64,000 nt of DNA from M55B154 sp964486725 (GTDB lineage Bacteria > Spirochaetota > UBA4802 > UB4802): positions 1 to 64,000 of the forward strand of contig CAZAOK010000003.1 of the NCBI GenBank assembly GCA_964486725.1. Reading direction: 5' to 3'. Shown one piece after another: positions 45,938 through 53,753 of this stretch. Position numbers and translations under genes: made by a program. How positions within the stretch are numbered: position 1 is the stretch's first letter; each line of letters opens with the position of its first letter. A model generated the notes under the pieces. The model was given only the letters and a program-made list of their open reading frames with translations. It did not search any database and was not told the DNA's origin.

Positions 45938-46786
45938 TTAATCTGTTATTGACATGTCGTATCTAATGAGTTTTCCACCACGTTCCAGATCCACTGAAAT
46001 TCTTGAATCATTTTTAAGGTTTTCCCACATCTTAACCAGCTTTTCTGTGCTGTCAACCTGATGTCCATTTATACGTTTCACAACATCACCGCTTCTGGCT
46101 CCAAGCTTGTACAAGATATTATATGGTTGTACTTTAAAAAGTTTATATCCTTCAATTTTTCCTTTTACCCTGAAGGGCCCTGCGCGAATTCCTTTTAACG
46201 CGTTATCAATATTGTTCAGCACTTTCTGCTGAATTTCAGCCCGGCTCAAAGATTTCTTCACAAGACTGCTGGTGGCAGCCCCCCTGTTGATGGTTGGTGA
46301 GGCGACATTAGTACTACCTGGTTGTCCTTTATCATATAGATCAAGAATTTCTACACTGTCACCTTTTTTTAAATACACCTTCTCGTTATTGATCCTTACC
46401 AGTTTGTACCCGGCAATTGTATTACCAAGCTTGTATATCTGGGGATCTTTTTCGCTGCGATTTTTTATCAGCGCCCTTGCGATTTGCCATGGCCCTGATA
46501 TGGTTCCCATCAATGTAAGATCACGAAGTTCACCAGGCTGGGCTGCTACATCTGAATCACCAGAATTTATATCGGCAAGCTCAAAAAAACCAGAATCAAG
46601 GATATCCTGGTATTCGCCGAAGCTGTGTACTGTTCTCTGCATGGAAGACGCAAAACCAGAACTGGTATTTAACGTATCAACCGGTGAAGTTGAAAATTTA
46701 ATGAACTGGTTTACAGTTATAGCTGTAATATATGAAAAACATACTATCGCGACAGTATTGGCAAGGTGATATTTAATATTTTGCAT
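45938..46786 (-). CDS. gspC: Type II secretion protein GspC (PDZ type)
   Basis: A 282-residue inner-membrane protein linking the platform to the secretin. Seen: one N-terminal helix (about 9-27), the homology region DLTLMGTISGPWQIARALIKN with YKLGNTIAGYKLVRINNEKVYLKKGD, and a C-terminal PDZ domain with LGARSGDVVKRINGHQVDS. Known: the HR domain binds GspD, and the PDZ domain can confer substrate choice. It is the first gene of the operon, with its own promoter just upstream. Confidence 0.93.
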   Translation of the reverse strand: MQNIKYHLANTVAIVCFSYITAITVNQFIKFSTSPVDTLNTSSGFASSMQRTVHSFGEYQDILDSGFFELADINSGDSDVAAQPGELRDLTLMGTISGPWQIARALIKNRSEKDPQIYKLGNTIAGYKLVRINNEKVYLKKGDSVEILDLYDKGQPGSTNVASPTINRGAATSSLVKKSLSRAEIQQKVLNNIDNALKGIRAGPFRVKGKIEGYKLFKVQPYNILYKLGARSGDVVKRINGHQVDSTEKLVKMWENLKNDSRISVDLERGGKLIRYDMSITD

Positions 46787-46884
46787 GTAATAACTTCACC
46801 CGTGCATGTATACATTGAAAATTTTATCTACTTATGATTGCTAATCTGTAATAAAGTTACATATTGCGCACATGGTGATTAAGA

Positions 46885-46913
46885 AAATTATTTACTAAGT
46901 TATATATTGTCAA
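46885..46913 (-). promoter_or_regulatory. Predicted promoter of the gspC-N/ispH operon
   Basis: On the minus strand, TTGACA (46913-46908), a 17-nt spacer and TAATTT (46890-46885), about 100 nt before the gspC start. Confidence 0.55.
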
Positions 46914-46935
46914 TAACTATTTGCCAACCAGGAAA

Positions 46936-47157
46936 TCAGGCTGCATATAAATCTACCGATAGTATTGTTGAAAGAGGTATCCTGATCTCATTCTTATTGC
47001 TGTCAGTCATAATAATTGAATTTTTAACCAGTTTTCTGCTTTTGTCCAATTCGATTCGATTGCCATCAGAAAGAAATACTATAATATCCAGTCCCTTGAT
47101 GTCGATATACTTTTCCAGTAATACCTTGAAATTATTTTTCTTCGCTTTCTTTTTCAT
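46936..47157 (-). CDS. Small protein, possibly Sm-like fold
   Basis: A 73-residue basic protein preceding the secretion operon on the same strand. Seen: a Lys/Asn-rich start, then an alternating strand pattern: IVFLSDGNRIELDKSRKL, NSIIMTDSNKNEIRIPLS, TILSVDLYA. The order of strand, Gly turn, strand and IPLSTI resembles Hfq/Sm-like small beta barrels, but this is only a pattern impression. Start at 47157, with GGAGG 5 nt upstream; Mets further upstream lack a site. The promoter of gspC lies after it, so it may be a separate transcript. Confidence 0.65.
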   Translation of the reverse strand: MKKKAKKNNFKVLLEKYIDIKGLDIIVFLSDGNRIELDKSRKLVKNSIIMTDSNKNEIRIPLSTILSVDLYAA

Positions 47158-47495
47158 AAATTCCTCCATTTTATGTCTCATTAGAAATATCGGCATATTT
47201 TGATTTCTGTTTAATATAATTTTTCACTCTTTCCGGATTATTTGGAATTGATAATAATTTTTATAACAATCCGGAATGAGCTAATTTCTTATATTACCAT
47301 ATTTGAAAGTGATTTAAATTCCGAATTGCATCAATGTGACCAGGCAGCATCAGTCTATCATCACCCTGTGTCCCCGGTATATAAATCACCTTCTACATTT
47401 AAGCTGATACCCTGCAGCAAGTTATTGACTAATTAAAAGCGGCATAATAATATAGCATTAACATCGATAACAACTTAAAGGATGCGTATACTGCC
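47158..47495. other. Divergent intergenic region between the small gene and the SpoIIE phosphatase gene
   Basis: No gene is seen. It contains an 8-bp inverted repeat, TCCGGATT (47232-47239) and AATCCGGA (47268-47275), 28 nt apart, and the promoter at 47425-47453. Confidence 0.45.
47425..47453 (+). promoter_or_regulatory. Predicted promoter of the SpoIIE phosphatase gene
   Basis: TTGACT (47425-47430), a 17-nt spacer and TAATAT (47448-47453), about 40 nt before the ATG. Confidence 0.6.
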
Positions 47496-49547
47496 ATGAA
47501 TAGGTTACACGGGATATTCTTCAGTTTATTTATAATTCCAATATTCATCACTTTTTTTCAATCAACATATGTTTTCGCGGATGATTCACAATTCCCGGGT
47601 ACATGGCATTACGCGGTTGGCAAGCATGGGGATACTTATCGTGAGGGGATAAACAGGAACTTCAGCAAACTTGAAAACCTGAATAAACTTCACCTCCTTC
47701 ATCCCCAAAGAGAAGGCTTTCTATGGATTAAGACTTCTTTTGATTTACCTCGACGCCTGGAAAACAAACTATGTGAAATCCTGATTGGGAGAATTATTGT
47801 TGCTGATGAGACATACCTCAACGGGACCCTGATTGGAAAGACAGGCAAGTATCCCCCTGGATTTTTCAGCGAATGGAACAAAACAAGAAATTACCAGGTA
47901 CCTGCTGATATTTTACATAATGACAGGAAAAATACACTTCTCATTAAATTGTACGTACATCATGAAGGGTCGATTACCGGAAGCATGATGCTGGACGAAT
48001 CAGCTATCGTTCACCAGGAATACGTGAAACAGGATTTTTTTAACTCCCGGATAAACGCTCTAATCTCATTTCTAATGTTTATGGTTGCATGTTATCATAT
48101 ATTAATATATTTTTTAAGAACTAAAGACAGGGAGAATCTCTATTACGCGCTGCTTTGTTATATTTTTTCATTTTACCTGACAAACTTTTACATAACACGG
48201 ATACCTGGATTCGACTACACAGGATTTTCATACCTTTTCTTTCAGAAACTGGTAATAATATCCATGTTCCCAATAGGGTATTTTCTCGCGAGATTTTTAC
48301 AAATTTACCTTGGCAGGGAAAGCCATGGCATACTTAAACATGTATTACGGGGGGCAACACTTCTTCCGGTAATGGCTGTTGTATTCCTGCCAGATTATGC
48401 CACTTTTATGCAGGGTCGATTTATCATAACCCTGTTTCTGCTAATACACGCGGGATATGTAATATACATAACCATACAGGCGGCAATACAAAAACAGGTG
48501 GAGGCGAAAGTAATCCTCATTGGCAGTATTCCACTTTACTTCTGTATATTGTTCGATATAGTTGTTCATAATATTCTACAACTCAACGACTACATATACC
48601 TTGCCGGCCTGGGATTTCCCACATTTCTTATCGCCATTGCAGGTATACTGGCAACACGATTCGTTCAATATCACAATGAGGTTGAAGAGCTGAACATCTC
48701 ACTGGAGCAAAAAGTTGATCATAGAACACGAGAGCTGCAGAACGCCAACGAAGTGCTTCGCAATACCATGGAGGAGCTGCAGGAAGCCAAGGAAATAGCA
48801 GACATGGATATGCGAATGGCGGTCAATGTACAGGAGAATATGCTCCCGGAAGCTTCGTCATCAACCCCCGGCTGGGATATGGCGGTTCATTTTAAACCCA
48901 TGACCGGGGTATCTGGTGATTTCTATGATCTATTTTACGATAATGGGCGCCTGAAAGGAGCCGGCCTGTTTGATGTTTCAGGACATGGAATATCTTCAGG
49001 ACTGATTACAATTATGGCAAAATCTATCATATACCGTCATTTCTGTGAGAATCCACTGGAGAATCCCGGTAAAGTACTTGAGGCGGTTAACCAGGACCTT
49101 GTGCAGGAGCTTGTAAATATCGACAACTACCTCACCGGTATACTTCTGCAGTTTGAAGACGACATGGTGGAATATGCCAACGCGGCGCATACCCAGCTCC
49201 TGGTTAAAAGAGCATACAATAATAACGTAAAAATGGTAAATCTTCAAGACGATGATTTCCGGGGTATGTTTCTTGGTGTTCCCGATATGCAGCAACGCTA
49301 CGCCACATTGAAATTTAAAGTTAAACCCGGTGACATGCTTCTTCTGTATTCTGACTGCCTTATCGAACAAAAAAACGTTGATAAGGAAGAGTATGGGATC
49401 GAACGGCTGGTAAAAGCGTTTCAACGTGCCCCTAAAAATACGCCGTCAGATGTGATGGACTATATACTTCAAGATTTCGAAGCTTTCAGGAATGAAGAAC
49501 CATACAATGACGACCTTACCATACTTATACTAAAAAAGAGTGGATAA
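47496..49547 (+). CDS. 7TM-DISM receptor with SpoIIE-type PP2C phosphatase domain
   Basis: A 683-residue signalling protein. Seen in order: a signal peptide (about 1-28); an extracytoplasmic jelly-roll-like domain (about 35-180) with FLWIKTSFDLP and ADETYLNGTLIGKTG; seven hydrophobic helices (about 185-395); a coiled coil (about 400-440); and a PP2C/SpoIIE phosphatase with AVNVQENMLP, VSGDFYDLF, GLFDVSGHGISSGLITIMAKS and the C-terminal DDLTILIL acidic metal site. Known: such proteins dephosphorylate anti-sigma-factor antagonists, and they are numerous in Leptospira and other spirochaetes. Inferred: it senses an outside ligand, perhaps a sugar. No partner antagonist is adjacent. Confidence 0.9.
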   Translation: MNRLHGIFFSLFIIPIFITFFQSTYVFADDSQFPGTWHYAVGKHGDTYREGINRNFSKLENLNKLHLLHPQREGFLWIKTSFDLPRRLENKLCEILIGRIIVADETYLNGTLIGKTGKYPPGFFSEWNKTRNYQVPADILHNDRKNTLLIKLYVHHEGSITGSMMLDESAIVHQEYVKQDFFNSRINALISFLMFMVACYHILIYFLRTKDRENLYYALLCYIFSFYLTNFYITRIPGFDYTGFSYLFFQKLVIISMFPIGYFLARFLQIYLGRESHGILKHVLRGATLLPVMAVVFLPDYATFMQGRFIITLFLLIHAGYVIYITIQAAIQKQVEAKVILIGSIPLYFCILFDIVVHNILQLNDYIYLAGLGFPTFLIAIAGILATRFVQYHNEVEELNISLEQKVDHRTRELQNANEVLRNTMEELQEAKEIADMDMRMAVNVQENMLPEASSSTPGWDMAVHFKPMTGVSGDFYDLFYDNGRLKGAGLFDVSGHGISSGLITIMAKSIIYRHFCENPLENPGKVLEAVNQDLVQELVNIDNYLTGILLQFEDDMVEYANAAHTQLLVKRAYNNNVKMVNLQDDDFRGMFLGVPDMQQRYATLKFKVKPGDMLLLYSDCLIEQKNVDKEEYGIERLVKAFQRAPKNTPSDVMDYILQDFEAFRNEEPYNDDLTILILKKSG

Positions 49548-49549
49548 TC

Positions 49550-50749
49550 TTACGAAGTGTAATCCCAGTCCTGTTTTATCTTGTGATAACAAATCCCGAG
49601 AGAAGCAATTTCAGTGCCCAGGTCAAAGAACATCAGCCGGGTGCGGCTGTAATTCGCAACAGGTCCCTCATCACTAAGATATGAATGTATGGTGTCATTG
49701 ATCTCTTTCACAGGATCACCGTATACACGAAACAGCTCACCGGTGAGTATCACCAGGTGGGGGGCGGTAATGTTAATCGCGTCAAGCAACGCGTTGCTGA
49801 AATAGTGCAGGTATTCTTTCAACGGTTTTGTAAATTCAGGATCACCTGATTCATATTTTTCCTTGAGGTTTTTTAATACTGATTCCTGCACGGGTATTGA
49901 CTCGTCATCAGTATCAATGCCATTATTGCTGAGAAGCCCCGCGAAATTGCGATACGAGAAGAAGCAGTCAAGACACCCCGTCCTGCCGCACATGCACATG
50001 TCACCTGTGTCAGCCACCCGTATATGTCCCATTTCACCATGCCCGTTTACAATATCTCCATTGAAAATAAGCCCTGAAGCAGCACCGGTACGGGCAGATA
50101 CCACAAGCACCCTGCTGTAGCGTGACATCAGGTCTATATCCATGAGGAAGTAGGATGTCATGTTGCTGATATTATGATCCACGTATACGGGAATGCCCGG
50201 AAAATGGGTGTTGCACAATTCAACGAAATTAAAATTATCAAGAAATGGCAGAAATGTATATGATGCCAGGATACCGGTTTCTGTATCAATATTACCGGGA
50301 ACAGAGCAGCATATGGAAATGAGGTTTTCACGGTATATTTGTTTTCTTTCTATAACTGATTGTATATGCTGTACAAACTTTTCTTTAAATATTTCAAGTG
50401 TTGAGGGGTAGGGTATTCTTGTAAAATGAGATTCCAGTACCTCGTTTGAAAAGCTGACCAGTGAAGAATATATACCTGACTGGTTGAATGTTATCCCGAG
50501 GTACAGGTTAGTTTGTGAATTAAGCTTAAAAAAAGAGGCCTTTCTTCCTTTTTCTTTTTGAGTCCCCTCGGCTGGTTTGATAAGTTTTTCATACTGCAGT
50601 GTTTTAAACACAGATATGACCGTGTCCATAGAATAGCCGGATATCTTTTTGGCTTCAGCCTTTGAAAGAGGTCCCGCGTGTCTCATGATGTCAATAACGT
50701 GATTTTTTTTGTTGGTTTTTCTCTGGTCTATTTTATCACCGAAAGCCAT
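49550..50749 (-). CDS. ROK-family transcriptional repressor (NagC/XylR-like)
   Basis: A 399-residue ROK regulator. Seen: an N-terminal winged-helix region (NHVIDIMRHAGPLSKAEAKKISGYSMDTV), then the ROK sugar-binding domain with YLGITFN, VDHNISN, HGEMGHIRVAD and the zinc motif CMCGRTGCLDC. Known: such proteins repress sugar-use genes and are released by a sugar or sugar phosphate. It diverges from the sugar-symporter operon (184 nt between starts), and the palindrome at 50856-50891 is a fitting operator. The likely inducer is sulfoquinovose or a derivative; this is inference. Confidence 0.9.
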   Translation of the reverse strand: MAFGDKIDQRKTNKKNHVIDIMRHAGPLSKAEAKKISGYSMDTVISVFKTLQYEKLIKPAEGTQKEKGRKASFFKLNSQTNLYLGITFNQSGIYSSLVSFSNEVLESHFTRIPYPSTLEIFKEKFVQHIQSVIERKQIYRENLISICCSVPGNIDTETGILASYTFLPFLDNFNFVELCNTHFPGIPVYVDHNISNMTSYFLMDIDLMSRYSRVLVVSARTGAASGLIFNGDIVNGHGEMGHIRVADTGDMCMCGRTGCLDCFFSYRNFAGLLSNNGIDTDDESIPVQESVLKNLKEKYESGDPEFTKPLKEYLHYFSNALLDAINITAPHLVILTGELFRVYGDPVKEINDTIHSYLSDEGPVANYSRTRLMFFDLGTEIASLGICYHKIKQDWDYTS

Positions 50750-50855
50750 TAAAGAACCATCCTGCCGTTTATATACTTGTATTTATAACCTGTCGTCGGA
50801 TACAGTATGCCATATCAATACGAAGTTATTCAAAAATCAATAAATTTAAAATAGT

Positions 50856-50891
50856 ACTTGACTTAATATCGTTAACGACATATTGTCAAGT
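50856..50891 (+). promoter_or_regulatory. Promoter of the symporter operon overlapped by a palindromic operator
   Basis: TTGACT (50858-50863), a 17-nt spacer and TATTGT (50881-50886) form a promoter. The same stretch is a palindrome: outer arms ACTTGAC (50856-50862) and GTCAAGT (50885-50891) around a central TCGTTAACGA. A repressor bound here would block RNA polymerase, so it fits the divergent ROK regulator. Confidence 0.65.
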
Positions 50892-50933
50892 GTTTTTTAG
50901 ATTTTCCAATTAAAACTTTGCGAGGCTCCGGTA

Positions 50934-52424
50934 ATGAAAGAACAACGTAAGGTAACATTCGCGAATTTAATATCCTATGGGGTAGGCGATATTTACGGTG
51001 GGGGCTCATTCATCATCATCAGCCTGCTTTTCATGTATTTTCTCACCGACACCGTCGGGCTGCCGGGGGCCCTTGCGGGACTTGTCATGGTTCCCGGTAA
51101 GGTATGGGACGCTATATCAGATCCGCTAATGGGTTATATTTCTGATAATATTAAGACGAGATTCGGCCGTAGACGTATCTTCTTCCTCATCGGCATACTT
51201 CCGGTTGCCCTCAGTTTCACCTTAATGTGGGTCACCATCAGAATGGACAACTCCTTTTTAACATTCCTGTATTACGCACTGATATTTATATTTTTCAGAA
51301 CATCATTTACCATGGTGATGGTGCCGTATTCAGCTTTGAATGCTGAAATGACACTTGATTACAAGGTTCGCATGCGGCTTTCAGGTGCCCGAATGATTTT
51401 TTCACAGCTTTCCGCACTGATATGCGCCGTAGTTCCCAAGCTCATAATCGACAATTTCTACAGTAACAACAAGGAAGAAGGCTACATGGTAATGGCGGCG
51501 ATTTTTGGTGTATTCTTCGCCTTACCATGGATACTTGTCTACCTGGGAACCTGGGAAATCACAGCCGCGCAGAAAAAAGAAGGGGCCTCCTTTGCCAACT
51601 TTTTTAAGAGTTTCAAGACACTTTTCATCAACAGATCATTCAAGGTACACATGGGCATGTACATACTGTCCTATGCTGCCATGGATATACTCATGGCAGT
51701 GCTGATATATTTTCTCACCCATTACGTGGGGAAACCGGGACTGTTCACCCAGTGTGTAGGGGCAATACTTCTTACCCAGGTGTTAATGCTGCCGGTATAT
51801 GTATATATTGGCAACCTCAAGGGAAAAGGCTTTGCCTACCGGCTGGGTCTTTCCATATGGGGATCAGCAATGATATTGACCCTCTTTATCACACCGCAAA
51901 GCCCCCCGATGACCATAATTCTTATTTCAATACTTATCGGTTCGGGCCTGTCCGCAGGTACCATGATACCATGGGCCATACTTCCTTCGGTTACCGACGT
52001 AGACGAGATGATCACCGCGGAGCAGAGAGCCGGCTCTTACGCGGGGGCAATGACTTTTATCAGAAAGATAGTGAACGCTCTCACCATAATGGTTTTCGGC
52101 TTTTTGCTTGATATAATCGGCTATAACAGGCCGATCATGGAAACCGTTAACGGTGTAACGAAGATGATCGAGCAGGTGCAGGCAGAATCAACACTATTCT
52201 GGCTGAAAATGATATTCTTCCTTGCTCCATTTATACTGGTGGTCACCGGCATACTCGTTGCCTTCAAGTTCAAGATCACCCCACGAACTCACGGCATTCT
52301 TATTGACGAGTTAAACCGCCTCAAAGAGGGAGGCAGTAAAGAAGAAGTTACTCCCGAAACAAGGCAGGTATGTGAAGAATTGACCGGTCTTAAATATGAA
52401 AAACTATATGGAAACCATGTATAA
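50934..52424 (+). CDS. GPH-family sugar:cation symporter (YihO/YihP/MelB-like)
   Basis: A 496-residue twelve-helix symporter of the glycoside-pentoside-hexuronide family. Seen: LISYGVGDIYGGGSFIIIS, KVWDAISDPLMGYISDN with the conserved cation-site acidic residues, the TRFGRRR loop after helix 2, and later VPYSALNAEMT and ATIIPWAILPSVTDVDE-like segments. Known: the E. coli sulfoquinovose operon uses YihO/YihP of this family. Inferred: it imports a sulfoquinovose glycoside, since it heads the run followed 12 nt later by the isomerase and then the GH31 enzyme. GAGG precedes the ATG. Confidence 0.9.
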   Translation: MKEQRKVTFANLISYGVGDIYGGGSFIIISLLFMYFLTDTVGLPGALAGLVMVPGKVWDAISDPLMGYISDNIKTRFGRRRIFFLIGILPVALSFTLMWVTIRMDNSFLTFLYYALIFIFFRTSFTMVMVPYSALNAEMTLDYKVRMRLSGARMIFSQLSALICAVVPKLIIDNFYSNNKEEGYMVMAAIFGVFFALPWILVYLGTWEITAAQKKEGASFANFFKSFKTLFINRSFKVHMGMYILSYAAMDILMAVLIYFLTHYVGKPGLFTQCVGAILLTQVLMLPVYVYIGNLKGKGFAYRLGLSIWGSAMILTLFITPQSPPMTIILISILIGSGLSAGTMIPWAILPSVTDVDEMITAEQRAGSYAGAMTFIRKIVNALTIMVFGFLLDIIGYNRPIMETVNGVTKMIEQVQAESTLFWLKMIFFLAPFILVVTGILVAFKFKITPRTHGILIDELNRLKEGGSKEEVTPETRQVCEELTGLKYEKLYGNHV

Positions 52425-52436
52425 GGGATTTATGGT

Positions 52437-53753
52437 ATGAAAGAACATGTAACAATAGGAGTAGTCTGCTTCGGAAGAAAAACCTTTGACTATAAGGAGG
52501 CAGAAGATCTGTACAGGTCTATACAGAAAGATCTTTCGAAGATAGAGAACACTACTTTCGAATGCGTTGAGGGACTTGTAATCGAGGTGGAGGACGCCCA
52601 AAAAGCCGCCCGCGGACTGGCCGCCAAACACGTAGACGCGCTGGTCTGCATAAGCGGCACATTTCACCTGGGCCACCTGGTGCTTGAGATGCAGAAGGTG
52701 GTGAACAAGCCCCTTATGCTCTGGGGTCTTCCCGAGCTGCCATACGACGGCGGCAAGATCAGGCTTAACTCCGTGTGCGGGGTAAACCTGAACGCCTCAA
52801 ACCTGTACAAGGCGGGTGTGCGAAACTTTCACGCCAATATCGGCAGCACCATTGATGAAGACTGGGTTGACGCCGTGCGAATAGGGGCGGCAATATCACG
52901 GGCCCATATCGGTATCGCCGGTTTCAGGGCCCACGGCTTTTTCAATCTCGGGGTATACGACCTTGCAGTTTACCAGAATTTCGGCACACTCATTGATCAT
53001 TACGAACTTTATGAAATATTCAACATCGAAGTAAAGGGGGAGGACGTGAAAGCCCGCCACAAACAGCTGGCCGATACATTCAACACACAGGGCATCTCTG
53101 AAGACCAGCTGAGCCGCGTGGCAGAGCTTGCTGCCAAACTTGACGCCTTCTTCGATAAGCACAGTATCACCGCCCTGGCCATACGATGCTGGCCGGAATT
53201 CGCGGCCGAGTTTGGTATTGCCCCCTGTGCCGCCATGTCACTGCTGCAGTCAGAAAACCGTATTATATCCTGTGAAGGAGACCTGGAAGGGGCACTCTCC
53301 ATGATAGCCCACCAGGCCATGGGTGCCGAGACCCCCTTCCTTTTCGATTTCTCACAATTCGATTTCGAAGAGGATTACGCGCTGCTGTGGCATTGCGGTG
53401 TTGCGCCCTGTAATCTCTGGGATGAAAAATCCACCTGTTCTCTTGACAGCTATCACATGGGAGGCAAGGGGGTGACCGCGGATTTCGTGCTGAAAACCGG
53501 CGACATCTCTATACTGCGATTTGACTCTGCGGGTGAAGAATACCGCGTGCTGCTGCAGCGTGCAAAAGGTGTGCCCATGGAAAAGAAACTCAAGGGGACC
53601 TACGCGAAGGTGGTTTTCAACGAACCCGTGAAAGAAGTTCTGAACAAAGTTATCTATAATGGGTTTGCACATCACGCGTCTATGGTGTATGGTGAGTATA
53701 TACGTCCCGTAGAAATCTTTGCCCGCATGAAGGGCTGGAGGGTAGTGCAATGA
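52437..53753 (+). CDS. sqvD: L-fucose-isomerase-like aldose-ketose isomerase (probable sulfoquinovose isomerase)
   Basis: A 438-residue FucI/AraI-fold isomerase. Seen: the Rossmann-type first half with LVCISGTFHLGHLVLEM and PLMLWGLPE; the metal ligands expected of the family, Glu254 in RCWPEF, Asp282 in CEGDLEGAL and His319 in LLWHCGVAPCNLW. Known: in sulfo-TK and the EMP2 variant, sulfoquinovose is converted to 6-deoxy-6-sulfofructose by such an isomerase (SqvD). Inferred from context, as sugar specificity cannot be read from sequence. It overlaps the GH31 start by 4 nt (ATGA). The base composition is markedly GC-richer than in the first 46 kb. Confidence 0.75.
   Translation: MKEHVTIGVVCFGRKTFDYKEAEDLYRSIQKDLSKIENTTFECVEGLVIEVEDAQKAARGLAAKHVDALVCISGTFHLGHLVLEMQKVVNKPLMLWGLPELPYDGGKIRLNSVCGVNLNASNLYKAGVRNFHANIGSTIDEDWVDAVRIGAAISRAHIGIAGFRAHGFFNLGVYDLAVYQNFGTLIDHYELYEIFNIEVKGEDVKARHKQLADTFNTQGISEDQLSRVAELAAKLDAFFDKHSITALAIRCWPEFAAEFGIAPCAAMSLLQSENRIISCEGDLEGALSMIAHQAMGAETPFLFDFSQFDFEEDYALLWHCGVAPCNLWDEKSTCSLDSYHMGGKGVTADFVLKTGDISILRFDSAGEEYRVLLQRAKGVPMEKKLKGTYAKVVFNEPVKEVLNKVIYNGFAHHASMVYGEYIRPVEIFARMKGWRVVQ

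Noticed and set aside
46272..46769. A 165-residue plus-strand frame inside gspC
   Set aside because: Antisense to a clear gspC with PDZ domain; composition is that of a shadow frame.
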